From the NCBI GenBank assembly GCA_005281725.1, contig SSBO01000012.1, forward strand, positions 12,485,153 through 12,549,152: DNA of 64,000 bases. The letters run 5' to 3'. This document shows positions 31,701-43,300 of the stretch, in pieces. Numbering within the stretch: the first letter of the stretch is position 1; each line of letters opens with the position of its first letter. The stretch comes from Wuchereria bancrofti (Eukaryota; Nematoda; Chromadorea; Rhabditida; Onchocercidae). The translations under genes and the position numbers were made by a program. The notes beneath the pieces were generated by a model. The model was not told where the DNA came from. It made no database searches and saw only the letters and a program-made list of their open reading frames with translations.

Positions 31701-34700
31701 TATTCTCTGGTAATTCATTACCATTGATTTTCATTAAAGTTGGATCCGATGTACGCCTTTGCAATGGTCCCATTTTTGGTAATGCTACATGATGTAGCGT
31801 AGCATAGTTTTTACGCCTTTCTAATTGCTGATAAGAAATTAGTTCCTGTTGTTTTTGTTGTTCATTAAAAGGAACCTGAGATGCATTAAACTGAGCAGAA
31901 CTTTTAACCCGTGCTTCTGAAAAACCTCCATGTTCATGTGTTGGTTGTATATTGGTATATCCACCAGTGCTGGAAATAGGTACCGGTTGAGACTGAATTA
32001 CTATTAGTTTTGGAACATGCTCAGTAACAGGTACTGTTGAACCTGAACAAAAACGATTGCTTTGGTTATTATTAATCGATCGATGATATTCTTCATAATA
32101 TGGACTAACATTCTGCAAAGCCTGTTCTGACTGCGATTCTCGAGACTGTATATGACACACCCAAGGTGGTAACTGCTTATTAACGTTTCGACGCTGAACC
32201 TGGAATACATTGCTCTTCGATATTGGAATATGTATCACCTCTGGCTGGAAGTTGTTGGAATTCTGATCAGAAGTTCGGCCTGAATCAGTTGAGTTATATA
32301 AAGATGAAGCCGTGTGTTTCGCATAATTTTTGGAATCCACTGTAGACGTCTCAGGTAAGCTGACAATATTTGATCGATCTCCTTCCACAGTCTTCGTAAT
32401 TCCAACTACATCTGACTCTTTGGAAATGTTCGTTTGTTCGAAATTGCTACTGCTAATAGAAGCATGGTTCACTGGTGCTTTAGGTGAACCAAAATGACTA
32501 CCCTCATAAAAGGATACAAAACTGGTTGGTGGCGCACTGGTACGTCCACTTTTTACTTCTGGCACTTGTAAACTGGTCATACTAGACGATGAATGCATAT
32601 TGCTACTCATCGAACGATATGAAGTAGAGTGCTGTCCAAACGGTCTTGGACTCTGGAAGAACATTTTCTCTACTTGCTTCTCTTACAAAAAAAGAAAAAA
32701 AAGAGAAAAATCAAAGGTGGAACAAGCAAAAGCAAAAAAAGCCTTTTTCAGACGAAAGTAACGTGAATATAACGAAGTCAGTTGCAGTCTATAAAATTTA
32801 ATCCAAGCTGGAAGAAAACGCCATTATCAAATAAGCAATCCTTTGAAGATTTCAATAAACACCGTATAGTAACGGTTCAACGGTGATTTCCCAAGCTTAA
32901 TTTTCGGAAATATTGTTTCAGATCACATAAACGAACTAAAAACTGAAAATCAATAAATGACAAATCGTTAGAAATTATTAAAATACTAATTTTCACTAAT
33001 CGTTAAACCAACCAATTAATCGAAGTGCGAGAGTAAAAAAAAGAGTGTAAAGAAAAAAAAAAAACAAGGAGCAGTTTCGCCACATAAGGTATTCTAGATA
33101 ATTCATGGCGAAAGAGTAGCAATTTTATCAATTAAATCTTGCAGTTCATTTGCAACTTAAATGCTAAAAATCGAGAATATAGTGATTCTAGAAGTTTAGC
33201 CTTAATATCTACTAAACAGAGCATGACAAATGATTACATCGACAGTCTTATAAAGTGAGTTTTGTAATGCTTCAAAAAAACTAGCTTTATTTGATTTACA
33301 ACTGCATTTACTACTCTAAAAGCATGGTATTGAAACATGATTAACCCAGGTAAGTTTCAGTAATTTGATAAAAATCATGTCAAACCTTTAACGGTCATTC
33401 CTTACCTACGATTAACCATGAACAACTTCCAACCTTATGTGTAAAAATCCTCACATATCTTATGAAGTTGTTTTAGAAGAGAAACACTGCCATATGATGG
33501 AATACTAAAATTATCTTCGAAGAAAATTTTCAGAGAAACAAAACGGGAAATTTCGATAGCGATCTGTTCCACTAAGCAACTGTTCCATAACGTTCAAAAA
33601 CTGAACGAACTCTTTCCTCTTCCTTCTCTCTAAGTTAGAAAAGCCAACTGATACTGACTTTAAGAAGGCTGTAATTGAAAACAAACGATATCGAATCCAG
33701 TAGAGAATCAAAATAAATGAAGCTGACCAAAAAGTTGAGGAAAAAAAAAAAACAGATAAACAATTATCAACCAATGAAATGATTTTTTTTTTGAAGAATT
33801 AAAAGTTAAAGGATGTCGCAAATATGCTTTAGCATGTGTTTATTTAAAGATTTCATGCAGTATTAAGGAAAAAAATCAAAGTTTACAGAAAAAGTTTTTG
33901 AATTAAAAAGTGAACAGAATTTTCTGGTTCCGAAGTACCTCATAAGATTGTTTTCGAAATATAGTTAGATAAGATACTACTCTCATGTCCTCCAACAGCC
34001 GTCTTCTTGGCTTCGTAAAATTTCTCAAAATAGTGAAAACATTCTGATAATATAAAAAAAGATACCAAAAGGTTTGAATCAATTAAAAATCGGAAAATTG
34101 AACAAATTGATAAGCTTAGTTTGTAGCTATTGACCGAAAGCACTCCTACAACAAATTTCAGCAGCAGTTGCGACTCGTGCTGCTATAACTCTAAGTCTAT
34201 GCTGCTCATAGATCAAAACAGGATGAAAAAAAAAGGTAGAATAAGAATTATGGATACGAAACCTTAGGGTGAGAAGAAGCTTATTCTCGATTGGTATAAA
34301 AACATTCCGATCATCTCTATTAGCATCCATTGCAGTTATTTGCTCCATAGAATGTATGCTCTCATCAAAACCAAAACTAATGTCATACACAATCTTTCAA
34401 TCAAACATTTATGTTTCGACCATTCACCTGTGTCCAACTGAAGATACAATTTATAAAAAAGCTCTAAAACTTAAAAAAAAAAAATTAAAATCTTTTTTGC
34501 TACATACATATACACACATATACTAGCACAAAAAGACCAGACATTAGCAATTCGTACACAATATTTCAATCAAATATGCCTTATTATTACCTACATGACA
34601 TGTACATTTCTCCTGTTTGCTTCCTACCGCAACGATCAGCACTGATATAATAATGGTAATATTATTAAAATCCATTAAATAAAGTACAAAAAAAAAATCA

Positions 34701-35525
34701 ATTAAGCTCCAAAGGAAACACCGACAATCACTTAGTGAAAGTTCAATTAGTAAATTTAAGATATTAAGCACATGAGTTATTGGAAAATCAAAATATTTGA
34801 TTATACTGATTAAAGTATTGAACAAGTAAAACTCTCCCTTCTTACTCGACTGTTTATTTTTTAAGTTTTGAATTTTTAAGCTGAACTCGAACTACCATCT
34901 TTTAAAATCATCCTAAAAACCCAAATCTGTTGTACAAAATGAGTATACCTGATAAAAAGTAATGAATGCAACAAAGCATTAAATTCTTTTAATATGCTAC
35001 ACTTACTAAACATACCTATAATTATAATCCACAATATTCAATTATGCTTTCATTTAATCTCTTACAAATTATTGAAAAATCTGCTACTATATTCTTTATA
35101 AGGTTATGTTCAAACCAAAGATCCAAGCAAAAGCATAATTACTATTTCGAACAAAACGGGTCATTTATCATAGCCTCAGTCAATCACGCTTTCCTCATGC
35201 ACAACTAATATTCATGCTTTTGCCTCTGTTAAGTTTGTTGCATAAACTTCATTCTGCTTTAATTAATAATTAATGTTTCAAATCTGATGTAAATAAACTG
35301 AACAGCGAAGTTTTATATCAAAATTAATTCTGATTAGAGCTAATATAAAAATCAAATAACCTAAGTATGGAACTTACAAGGAACACTCGGTGCTGGTGAT
35401 GCATCATTTCTAGTCGGTTTCGGTGCTAACATTGGTTTTTGAGCTCCTAGCGCTTCCAGACGTAATGTCGCTGTTTCAAGTCGTTGCAATAACTTTTCCA
35501 AATTACACGCTGCGTTCGTATTCAT
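25719..35525 (-). CDS. cas-1: Adenylyl cyclase-associated protein (CAP), canonical isoform, 12 exons, 495 aa
   Basis: CAP binds actin monomers, works with cofilin to disassemble filaments and recharges ADP-actin with ATP (cytosol). Exons in coding order: 35525-35378, 29797-29688, 29397-29176, 28996-28907, 28681-28580, 28182-28095, 27882-27722, 27522-27391, 27255-27163, 26810-26697, 26432-26286, 25799-25719. Phases agree throughout. Residues 1-25 are the N-terminal coiled coil ([20 protein letters not shown]); ~50-225 the helical folded domain; ~240-253 a proline stretch ([10 protein letters not shown]); ~260-300 a WH2-type actin-binding segment ending ITKRLKKVT; ~310-495 the beta-helical CARP domain, ending [14 protein letters not shown] and [10 protein letters not shown]. 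Exon 1 could begin at 35567 in the same open frame, so upstream coding sequence is possible. Intron 1 is over 5.5 kb and holds an alternative first exon and another gene. Confidence 0.95.
25818..25856. repeat. Short AAT/ATA trinucleotide tract
   Basis: About 40 bp of imperfect AAT repeats in the last intron of the CAP gene. Seen directly. Confidence 0.8.
30741..32664 (-). CDS. Long alternative first exon of the CAP gene (641 codons), or a nested single-exon gene
   Basis: A single open frame on the CAP strand inside CAP intron 1, starting at ATG 32664. It ends in ...SEESK followed by A|GTAAGT, a perfect donor at 30740. The donor leaves phase 1, exactly the phase of the canonical CAP exon 1 donor, so both can join exon 29797-29688. 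The predicted long protein would be about 1087 aa. If the donor is ignored, the frame stops two codons later (TAA at 30733), so a separate 643-aa protein is the alternative. The sequence is rich in S, Q, P, T and N, has short QQ runs and looks disordered. Its most ordered-looking block is near [19 protein letters not shown] recognise no domain. An in-frame stop and a pyrimidine tract lie just upstream of the ATG, which fits a trans-spliced or independent first exon. Confidence 0.75.
33511..34393 (-). CDS. Unrecognised small gene nested in the CAP 5' intron (3' part)
   Basis: Open frames on the CAP strand join in phase. The first block, 34393-34135, includes [16 protein letters not shown] and [18 protein letters not shown]; a short intron (GTTTCG...CATAG) can be removed from it so that LLLTLR continues as [16 protein letters not shown]. 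Exon 34043-33981 has [18 protein letters not shown], and terminal exon 33668-33511 has [20 protein letters not shown] and stops at TAA. Acceptors are good (ATTATCAG, CAATTACAG). The peptide looks helical and charged. I do not recognise the family. Upstream exons are unresolved: candidate short exons near 34590-34640 and 34429-34438 have splice signals but no firm frame. It ends before the long CAP exon begins. Confidence 0.5.
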
Positions 35526-35567
35526 CGTTATTTGTTGCTCTTCGTTATGCACATATAATTCACTTGC

Positions 35568-37316
35568 CTGTCATATAAGGTATAAATTCATGCAATATCT
35601 GTAACCATCTAAAACTTAAAGGTAATCAATGGGAAAGAGAGAGACAAAGAGAGAAAAAAAGACTGCGAAGTTATTAGTTTACGCCTAAAGAAGCTTAAAA
35701 AAATTGTATAAAAGTGTAGTGTTAAAAAAGTTATGTGAAAAACTGTAAAATTAAAAAAAAGGATGAAAACTATCGTTAGAATAAATAAAAATATTCAAAA
35801 ATCTATATAAAAAAAGTGCGAACTTATACTGAAAAAAAAAGATGGAAACACGTAACTGACTGAAACAAATATTAATTTAAGTGAAATACTTTGAAAAAGA
35901 ATTTCGAATGAGGCATAAATAATTTGCATAATGAACTTATCGATTCGTATAAAAATAATTTATCGTCTAGCTAAATTTTAGGCATAAAATAAGGGTACTA
36001 CAAAGGTACTTGATTAAATGAATAGAAAATCCCAAACGATGTAAAATCTAACTTCAATTAACTAAAAATTTCAAATAATCAGATGAAGGCACATAAAAAA
36101 AGACGCAGCCCATGGGTTAGCATTTTGTGAAAAATTTCATCTCATTGGTCTAATTAATGATTACTTTATAAATTATCATATCATACTATAAGAATTCATA
36201 AGGTATAACAAGTTATTGCTACATTTTAACTGAGTAGATAAGATTATAGAATTGTTAACGTTAAATTATGGAAGATTCAGAAAACTTTTGATTAGATATG
36301 AATTGAGAAAGAAATGAAGCATTGAAATTGGAATACAATATTATTTAATTAATGAAATGATTAATAAATAAATAAACGCCGTTGCAACTTTATCTTTTGA
36401 GTATTTTTTTAAAATTCATATACTTATTAACATCAATTTGAACTGTACTACTCTTATCATACCATTAATTCTTATTTGATATTTCAAGAAATATACTTAT
36501 TTGTAAGTGTTCTCTAAATAATTTTCATTAAAATTAAATTAATGAAGAAAAAAAAAATAGATTTGTTGTTGAATTTGAAAATAGTGATTTTTGATTTTTA
36601 AGCTTAAAAAGGAGAGAAGGAAAAAATATGATAGATTGAATTAGTAGATTATTGATGATCTATTAAAAGTCTTCATTATACAGTTAAAAATGTAAACCAA
36701 TGCTAGCAAATGGAAGAAATTGAAAAGATGGATGAGTCAAAGTGATCTAATCAAACGGCTGTTGGATGGACAATTGCTAGCTGAGTGATATTTACGAGCT
36801 ATGCTTGCTACACATCAGATGTCGTCGTCTCTGTGAGGAATAAAGATTGATCATTGGTTCACGCATTTCATTTTATACCCCCTTATGTGTCTGTTTGTGA
36901 ATATCACTGTCTGTCTGTATGAGGGTCCCATATGTTAGCCAATTTTAAAAGAGTCTCTCTCTCTCCTTCCTTTGCTTACATGGTTTTGAGAAGAATAAAA
37001 TTTAACAATGAAAAAAATTTATTTGAAAATTTCAGTAAATTGTTGAAAAGTATGATCAAGAAAATGATGAAAAATTTCACTCTTTTGCAAGGATTATTTT
37101 TATTGATAAAAATGAAACAAGTTTTTCAATTTTTATTTATTGTTATTATATGGTAAACAATCTTTTTTTTTGCTTCGATAATTTTATCACTTGAATTATT
37201 TGAAAAATAAATATTTGATTATTGGGAATTCCAAATTACAAATAATGCTAAATCAGAAAAAAAAAGAAATAAAAAACATTTTATGTTTATTCTGCGAAGT
37301 AAATTCTTTAATTCAG
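35568..37316. other. Upstream flank of CAP exon 1
   Basis: AT-rich. A GC-richer patch at about 36690-36930 holds an open frame on + (36703-36789, containing KWKKLKRWMSQSDLIKRLLD and ending TGA) after a TAG acceptor-like site. No donor follows it, so I leave it unassigned. Nothing else is supported. Confidence 0.35.
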
Positions 37317-40300
37317 TTTAAAATCCGTAAAATGATATTAATTTTTAAAGATCAGTGGTTAAAGCATAAACATAAGCCAAAAGAAAGTTCGAGGGAAAAA
37401 GATCAAGGTAATTATCTAGTATAAAGTGCAAAAATGCAATATATTGTTTACGCTTAGTATATTGTTTAAAACAAGCACGTATTCCACACGTGAAATTTAT
37501 TCAGTTAAATACGTGGTAAATGAATCAATATTTTTGCTTACATAAACATGATAATTAATATTTCTGCATAGATAAATATCATTACGATGAATTAATTATC
37601 AAAATCATTTAATCATAAAATAAATTTAAAATGATAGGGAATTTTCGAAGTATTAATTGCTTGAAGTAAATGAAACAAAAAATAAAAATAAAATATCCAG
37701 CTGAAATGATTGGTACTAATTGAAATCATTAAAAAAATGAAGATTCCCGAATGTGCAACAAATAATAGTAAAAATTACAAAAAAAAAAAGATGAAAAATT
37801 TCAAATTTTTTGGAAAAATGAAAAAAAAATTTCCGTCTTAGCAATTCGTAAATGTCAGATATAACAAATTAAACTAATTCAGGTATAACAAGTAATTTGC
37901 TCCTATGTAAGTCAACTCTCATAATCTTATCAAACTACTGGAGCTGAAATTATAGCATTCCTTCTTCTTCATAAAGAAGAAAAAACGTAAGCGAAAATTG
38001 GATAAACTGATAAATTTTATGTTTCAGTGAAAGAAATTTCTTGAATTCCTTTACGAGAGTTAAAAAAAATGAAAACAAAAGGTAAAGTTATATTATTAAC
38101 CGAACGAATGGATTTATTCAGTTAAATTTGGAAATAATGAAAAAATTTTACTATGAACCAAAAATTGATTTTTTTTCAAATTTTTTTCAAATTTTAATTT
38201 CTCACTGATTAAGTCGAATTTTTCTTTTTTTCAGTTATGCATTTAACAAATATTCCATCCATCTTAACAAATCATAAATCGTATGAACTAATTCGGATAT
38301 TTGTAGAGATAAGTGCATGTGATCGTAAGTGAAGGATTAAAATGATAAGTGATTAGAATTCATTTTGTAATTTTTTATTTCAAAAAATTTATTATTGAAT
38401 TTGAAAACTAAACGTCGTATAGCTTAGCGAGAAAAATGAGAAATAAAGATTTGTTTTTTAAAAAAATGGTTTCGATTGGAATTTTGCAGAAACATTAAGG
38501 ATAGAAAGCAAATGTAAGCAGAACACCTGACAGCGACAGAAACAGATATCAAAATACTTTCTTTTTTTTTTCTCTTTCTTTTTTGTTTCTTCGGTTACTG
38601 ATCAATTAAAATGTTTACTTCAAAAAGTGTATGTTCATTTCGTAAAAAAAAAATGAAATATTACTTCAGAAGAAATGTATAATTAAAATACATATAACAT
38701 TTAGGAATACATTTCGAAATGTGTCGAATTGCCATGAAGAAGCAAATTAAATAAGATTTTAATTAAAGAAAAAATGGTTTGTGTAAACTTTTGTATTTGG
38801 CAATTTCAAAATTTTGTATTCTACAAAGGTTCAAATTTCATTTAAAATGAATGAAAAGCTGGTGAGATTATCTTTTCTTTTTTTCTCTTTCTAATTATTT
38901 ATGCAGTTTCGATCATTTAGAAAAAAAAATCTTTTTTATCTAGTAATTGACAATATGAAAAGTTTTATTTTAACATAGTCAATCATAAGTTATAACTTCT
39001 TTTGTAATTAAATTGAAAGAAACGGTAAGATATTACGAAATGAAAGATTATAGTTTCGGATAATTAATGATAAATCAATCATAAATCATAAATGAAACTT
39101 TTCCTCTTCAAATAAAATGTTTTCATGAAATTTATACTAAAAGAAAGCAAATTTCTTTCTTGGCTAATTTTTTTTTATTGGTTAAAAATAGCCATTTTTT
39201 TCCTTTTTTTTCTTCTTTTTTCTTGAAATTAAAAAAGAGAAGAAAAAACTAACAGTTTGATTGAGAACAGGTGAAGGAGTGATGAAATTATCATAAAATG
39301 TCCCAAATATTTCACAATGATCAAAAGATTGACTAAGTGCGGTGCTAGGATCGAGTTCCCAATTGCGAAAATGATAAGGTGATAATATCGATGTCAATGA
39401 TGTATCACAGCACGCATGGCCGGAATTTGTTCCGGATCCTGATAAATACGATGGATTATCTTGTATATTGCAAAAGAATGTTGTTGATGATTGTAAATTT
39501 CTCATAGTATTTTTTTGTTGCTTCATTTGACAATCATTCCTCAATTGATATTCTCGTTGGAAGCATCGACAGAAAAAATCCCAAATAAATGACATTTTTC
39601 ATTTAGTAGTGATCGTTTGGAAAAAAAAATTGCCAAAATGGAAATATGTTTAAATTAAGGGAAGAACTATGGCCAAACAAGCCAAGTAATTTAGCATATG
39701 GCCAAATAAGCCAAGTAATTTAGCATATGGCTTAAAGCAATTATTGACATTCAATTTAAAAAATACAAGAATTTTGCGATAATAAATTAAATTATTTTTT
39801 CTAATTTGTCATCGAAATTGGGGAAGATATTATTGCATATATTAATCACAGAAATGATAAATAATTTTATTTATCTTTTTTTTTTAGTTTAATAAAAATC
39901 GTAGCAATAATATCATAAATAATGCAGCAGTAATTATTACAGCAAAAAGAAATTTGGGAATAAAATTAATAAAGGTATAAAATGTTTGTGGGCAGATATT
40001 ATCGTCGTATCGAAATGAATATTTGATTTCACTTTTTCTTCGACGTCGTTTTTTTCTTTTTTTTTCTTCTTGATACCTTAATAAAAAAAGCAAACATTTC
40101 ACAAAAATTATAGTAGAATTTTTCATCTGCACATCATTACAGAATCCAATGAAATATATTTATTAAAAAACGACCATAAATTAATATATTTACTTTTGTA
40201 CATAAATACATATATACAGTCAAATATTTGAATTCAATTAGGAAGAGATGTCATTTAGTCTAATATTATTTCTTAGAAGCTTTTTTGGCATATTGTTGCT

Positions 40301-43300
40301 TTTCGTTTTTTTTTATTTTGATATGAGTGCAAAATGGTCAATAGAAAATGATTAGTTAACAAAGTGAAAATGAAATATTTAGTTTTATAAAATTCATATT
40401 GCACTCAAATTCAAATTAATTACACTTACAATTTCATAAACATTAATCATATTTTGCAAAAAGATAACAAATAAAATAGTGGAATTTAAGATAAAATAGA
40501 TGATAAAAATAGAGCAGAAAATGGGTTTAAATTGTTTATTCAAACTTATGTTTTAAAATTAGAAGTTTCAATATGACATTTGGATTTTAAATAATTTTAT
40601 AAATTTCATTTCAAAATGTATGTGTTTGGCGTTTGGAAAAAAAGTTTCATTTTACAGAACGCAAATGATTTCTTAAACAAATTGAAAAAGCCATGGGATA
40701 TAAAATGGACTATATTCAAACAAAAAGGACAATATATGCTTATGAAATTTAAAACTGATTAGTTTATAATTCATAATTATTTTATTCATAGATTTCTTAT
40801 TTCATTATTTAATATTTTTTTACAATTCTTTGAAAAATTCTCTCTCTTTTTATTCCATTTTATTTACTTTTTTTTTAGTGAAAAACATTGAATGAAATAA
40901 TGATGAATGATTGAAGAAAATTAAAAAATTTTGAAATATTATGTCATCTTTAAATTGTTGGACTTTTTCCCATTCATTGTTTATTTTGGAATTTTCAAAC
41001 TACTTCTCTTTGCCTGTCCCAAAGATTTATCGTTTTTCCTTTTTTTTTTGTTTTAAAACTTCAAAAATTTCGCAAAATAAAACTCTAATTTAGCATCTAG
41101 AATGAATGAAAAATTCGCTAACTTTTTTTCTTTCACTTTCGTATGGAAAGAGCGAAAAAGAAAAAAAAAAATATTCAAAAAGAAATCAATAATTTTACAT
41201 ATATACAAATATTTGCATATTTCTGTATATGTAAGAGTAACAACTGTAATAAATGAAATAAAATGAAGTGAAATGAAATGGAATAAATTTAAATCAAATG
41301 GAATAGGTTGAAACAAAAGAAAACTAATGGAAAACTATAAAGTATAAAGTAAGTAATCTTAAATAAAGAATACGAGAAAGAGAAATAAAAAAAAGCATAT
41401 TTCTGCATCAGTGCTTACTTATGGGCTCTTTTTTCCTACTTGGCCAGTATATTTTGTGCATAAACTCCAAAAACAATAATAATGATAAAAAAAATTTTTA
41501 TTTTCAAATCAAAAATTGTAAAAATTAATCTACAGCAAATAATCTTAGCTTTAATAGTTTATGACTAAAATTATATATTTGCTTGCAAAAATATTAATCC
41601 CACTGAACTAAAATTATGCAAATAATTATTGATAAAATATCAATAATCCGTCAAAAATGCTATAAATATTCATATTTTCAAATCAAAAAGTAAAAATTAA
41701 TCTACAACAAATATTATGGAATATAAATTTCTGAATGTTATCTGTACTAGTTGAACGAAAAAAACTTTACATTTTGAAAACCATTTTCAAAGCATAATTT
41801 GAAATGATTTAAAATTTAAATCTATTGAATTACAGGTGCAAAGATATTTTCATAATTTTCAACCAGTCTTTATTGACTTTACTTTTACAAATTTCAGAAT
41901 AAAAAAACTTAAAAAAAAGTCAAAAATAAAGGCGCATTGTTCAAAATAAAAACATTTACTTCATAATGTTCAAAATAAAAAAACGTTTGGTTCCGTCATA
42001 TCAAAATGAAAGCATCCAAAACGTAATGTTCAAAATGAATAAAAAACTTCTAGTTGCATAGCGTTTAAATTAAAAACATTTAATTCCATAGTTTTTCAAA
42101 AAAAAAAAATCTAATTCTATAATATTCGAAATCAAGATATCCAATCAATGTCCAGAAATAAAAAAATAAAAGTAATCAATGATCTTTAAAATAAAAAGGT
42201 TTAATCAATAATGTTTAAAGTAAAAGCATAAGAATAAAAACGTCTGATCAATAATATTTAAAAAAGGATTTTTCGGGGAGCAAATCACATTTTTGCAGTA
42301 TCATTCGTGTTTAACGATATGCAATTGAACAAAAACTGCTTGAAAATTTAATTGTTAAATTTTATTTTATTTTTTTCCTGCATGATCTATTTGCATTTTA
42401 AAATTTTAACAACAAGGTTTCATATCACAGTTGTTTTTAAAATAATCATAAAATATTCTTTCATTCATTTTCACGAATTTATTTTATCATTTTGATTTCA
42501 TCGCTAATCATTACCCTATTGCTTGTTAGTTTAATAATGAAAAATGCAATTTCATAAATGTTTGTTCATTTTGGCTGGAATTTTTTGAGATGTGAATAAT
42601 AAATTCGAAAATAATAAAATGCGTGTTTTTGTTTCCTCTAAAAAAAAACGAAAGAAAAAAAGAGGAGTGAATTCTGGAACAGTTAACAGACATATCATTG
42701 AAGTAAGCAGCTGAATAAATAATGAAACATTTTAATTTAATACGGAGAATTGAGAAAAGGAAAGGAAAAAAAATTAATTTTGGAATGGCCATTACAATAC
42801 AAATCTTTTTGTAATAATCAGTTCATGTATTTATTCTAAAATTTTCCTCTGTTTATAGTTTTTGTAATTAAATCTTTCCTTTTTTTTTTTAATTTCAAAT
42901 GTTACAATTTATAGATGTTGAAATTATATGCAAAAATCATTGCAAATATTAATTGGGATAATTTTTTTTGTTTCAAATCTTATCAAAAATTGCTGAAAAA
43001 CTAGGATTAATTTATACTTAATTCATATTAATTACCACTTATACTTAATTTACACTGATTAATGCTTCTATTGAAATCACTAACTAATGCTTTTATCCAA
43101 TTTAAAGCGATTTTCAATGGCATATGTTTCATTGATGCTAATTAATCTAATCAATATTAGTTAATATTTATAAATGATTAATACATATTAACATTTATTT
43201 ATTTATTCAAATTTTGTGAAAAACTTGAATATCAAACTTAAGTAAGCATATAATTTATGTATATAATCTAAAAATTTCCCCTTCCTTTCATTTCAATTTT

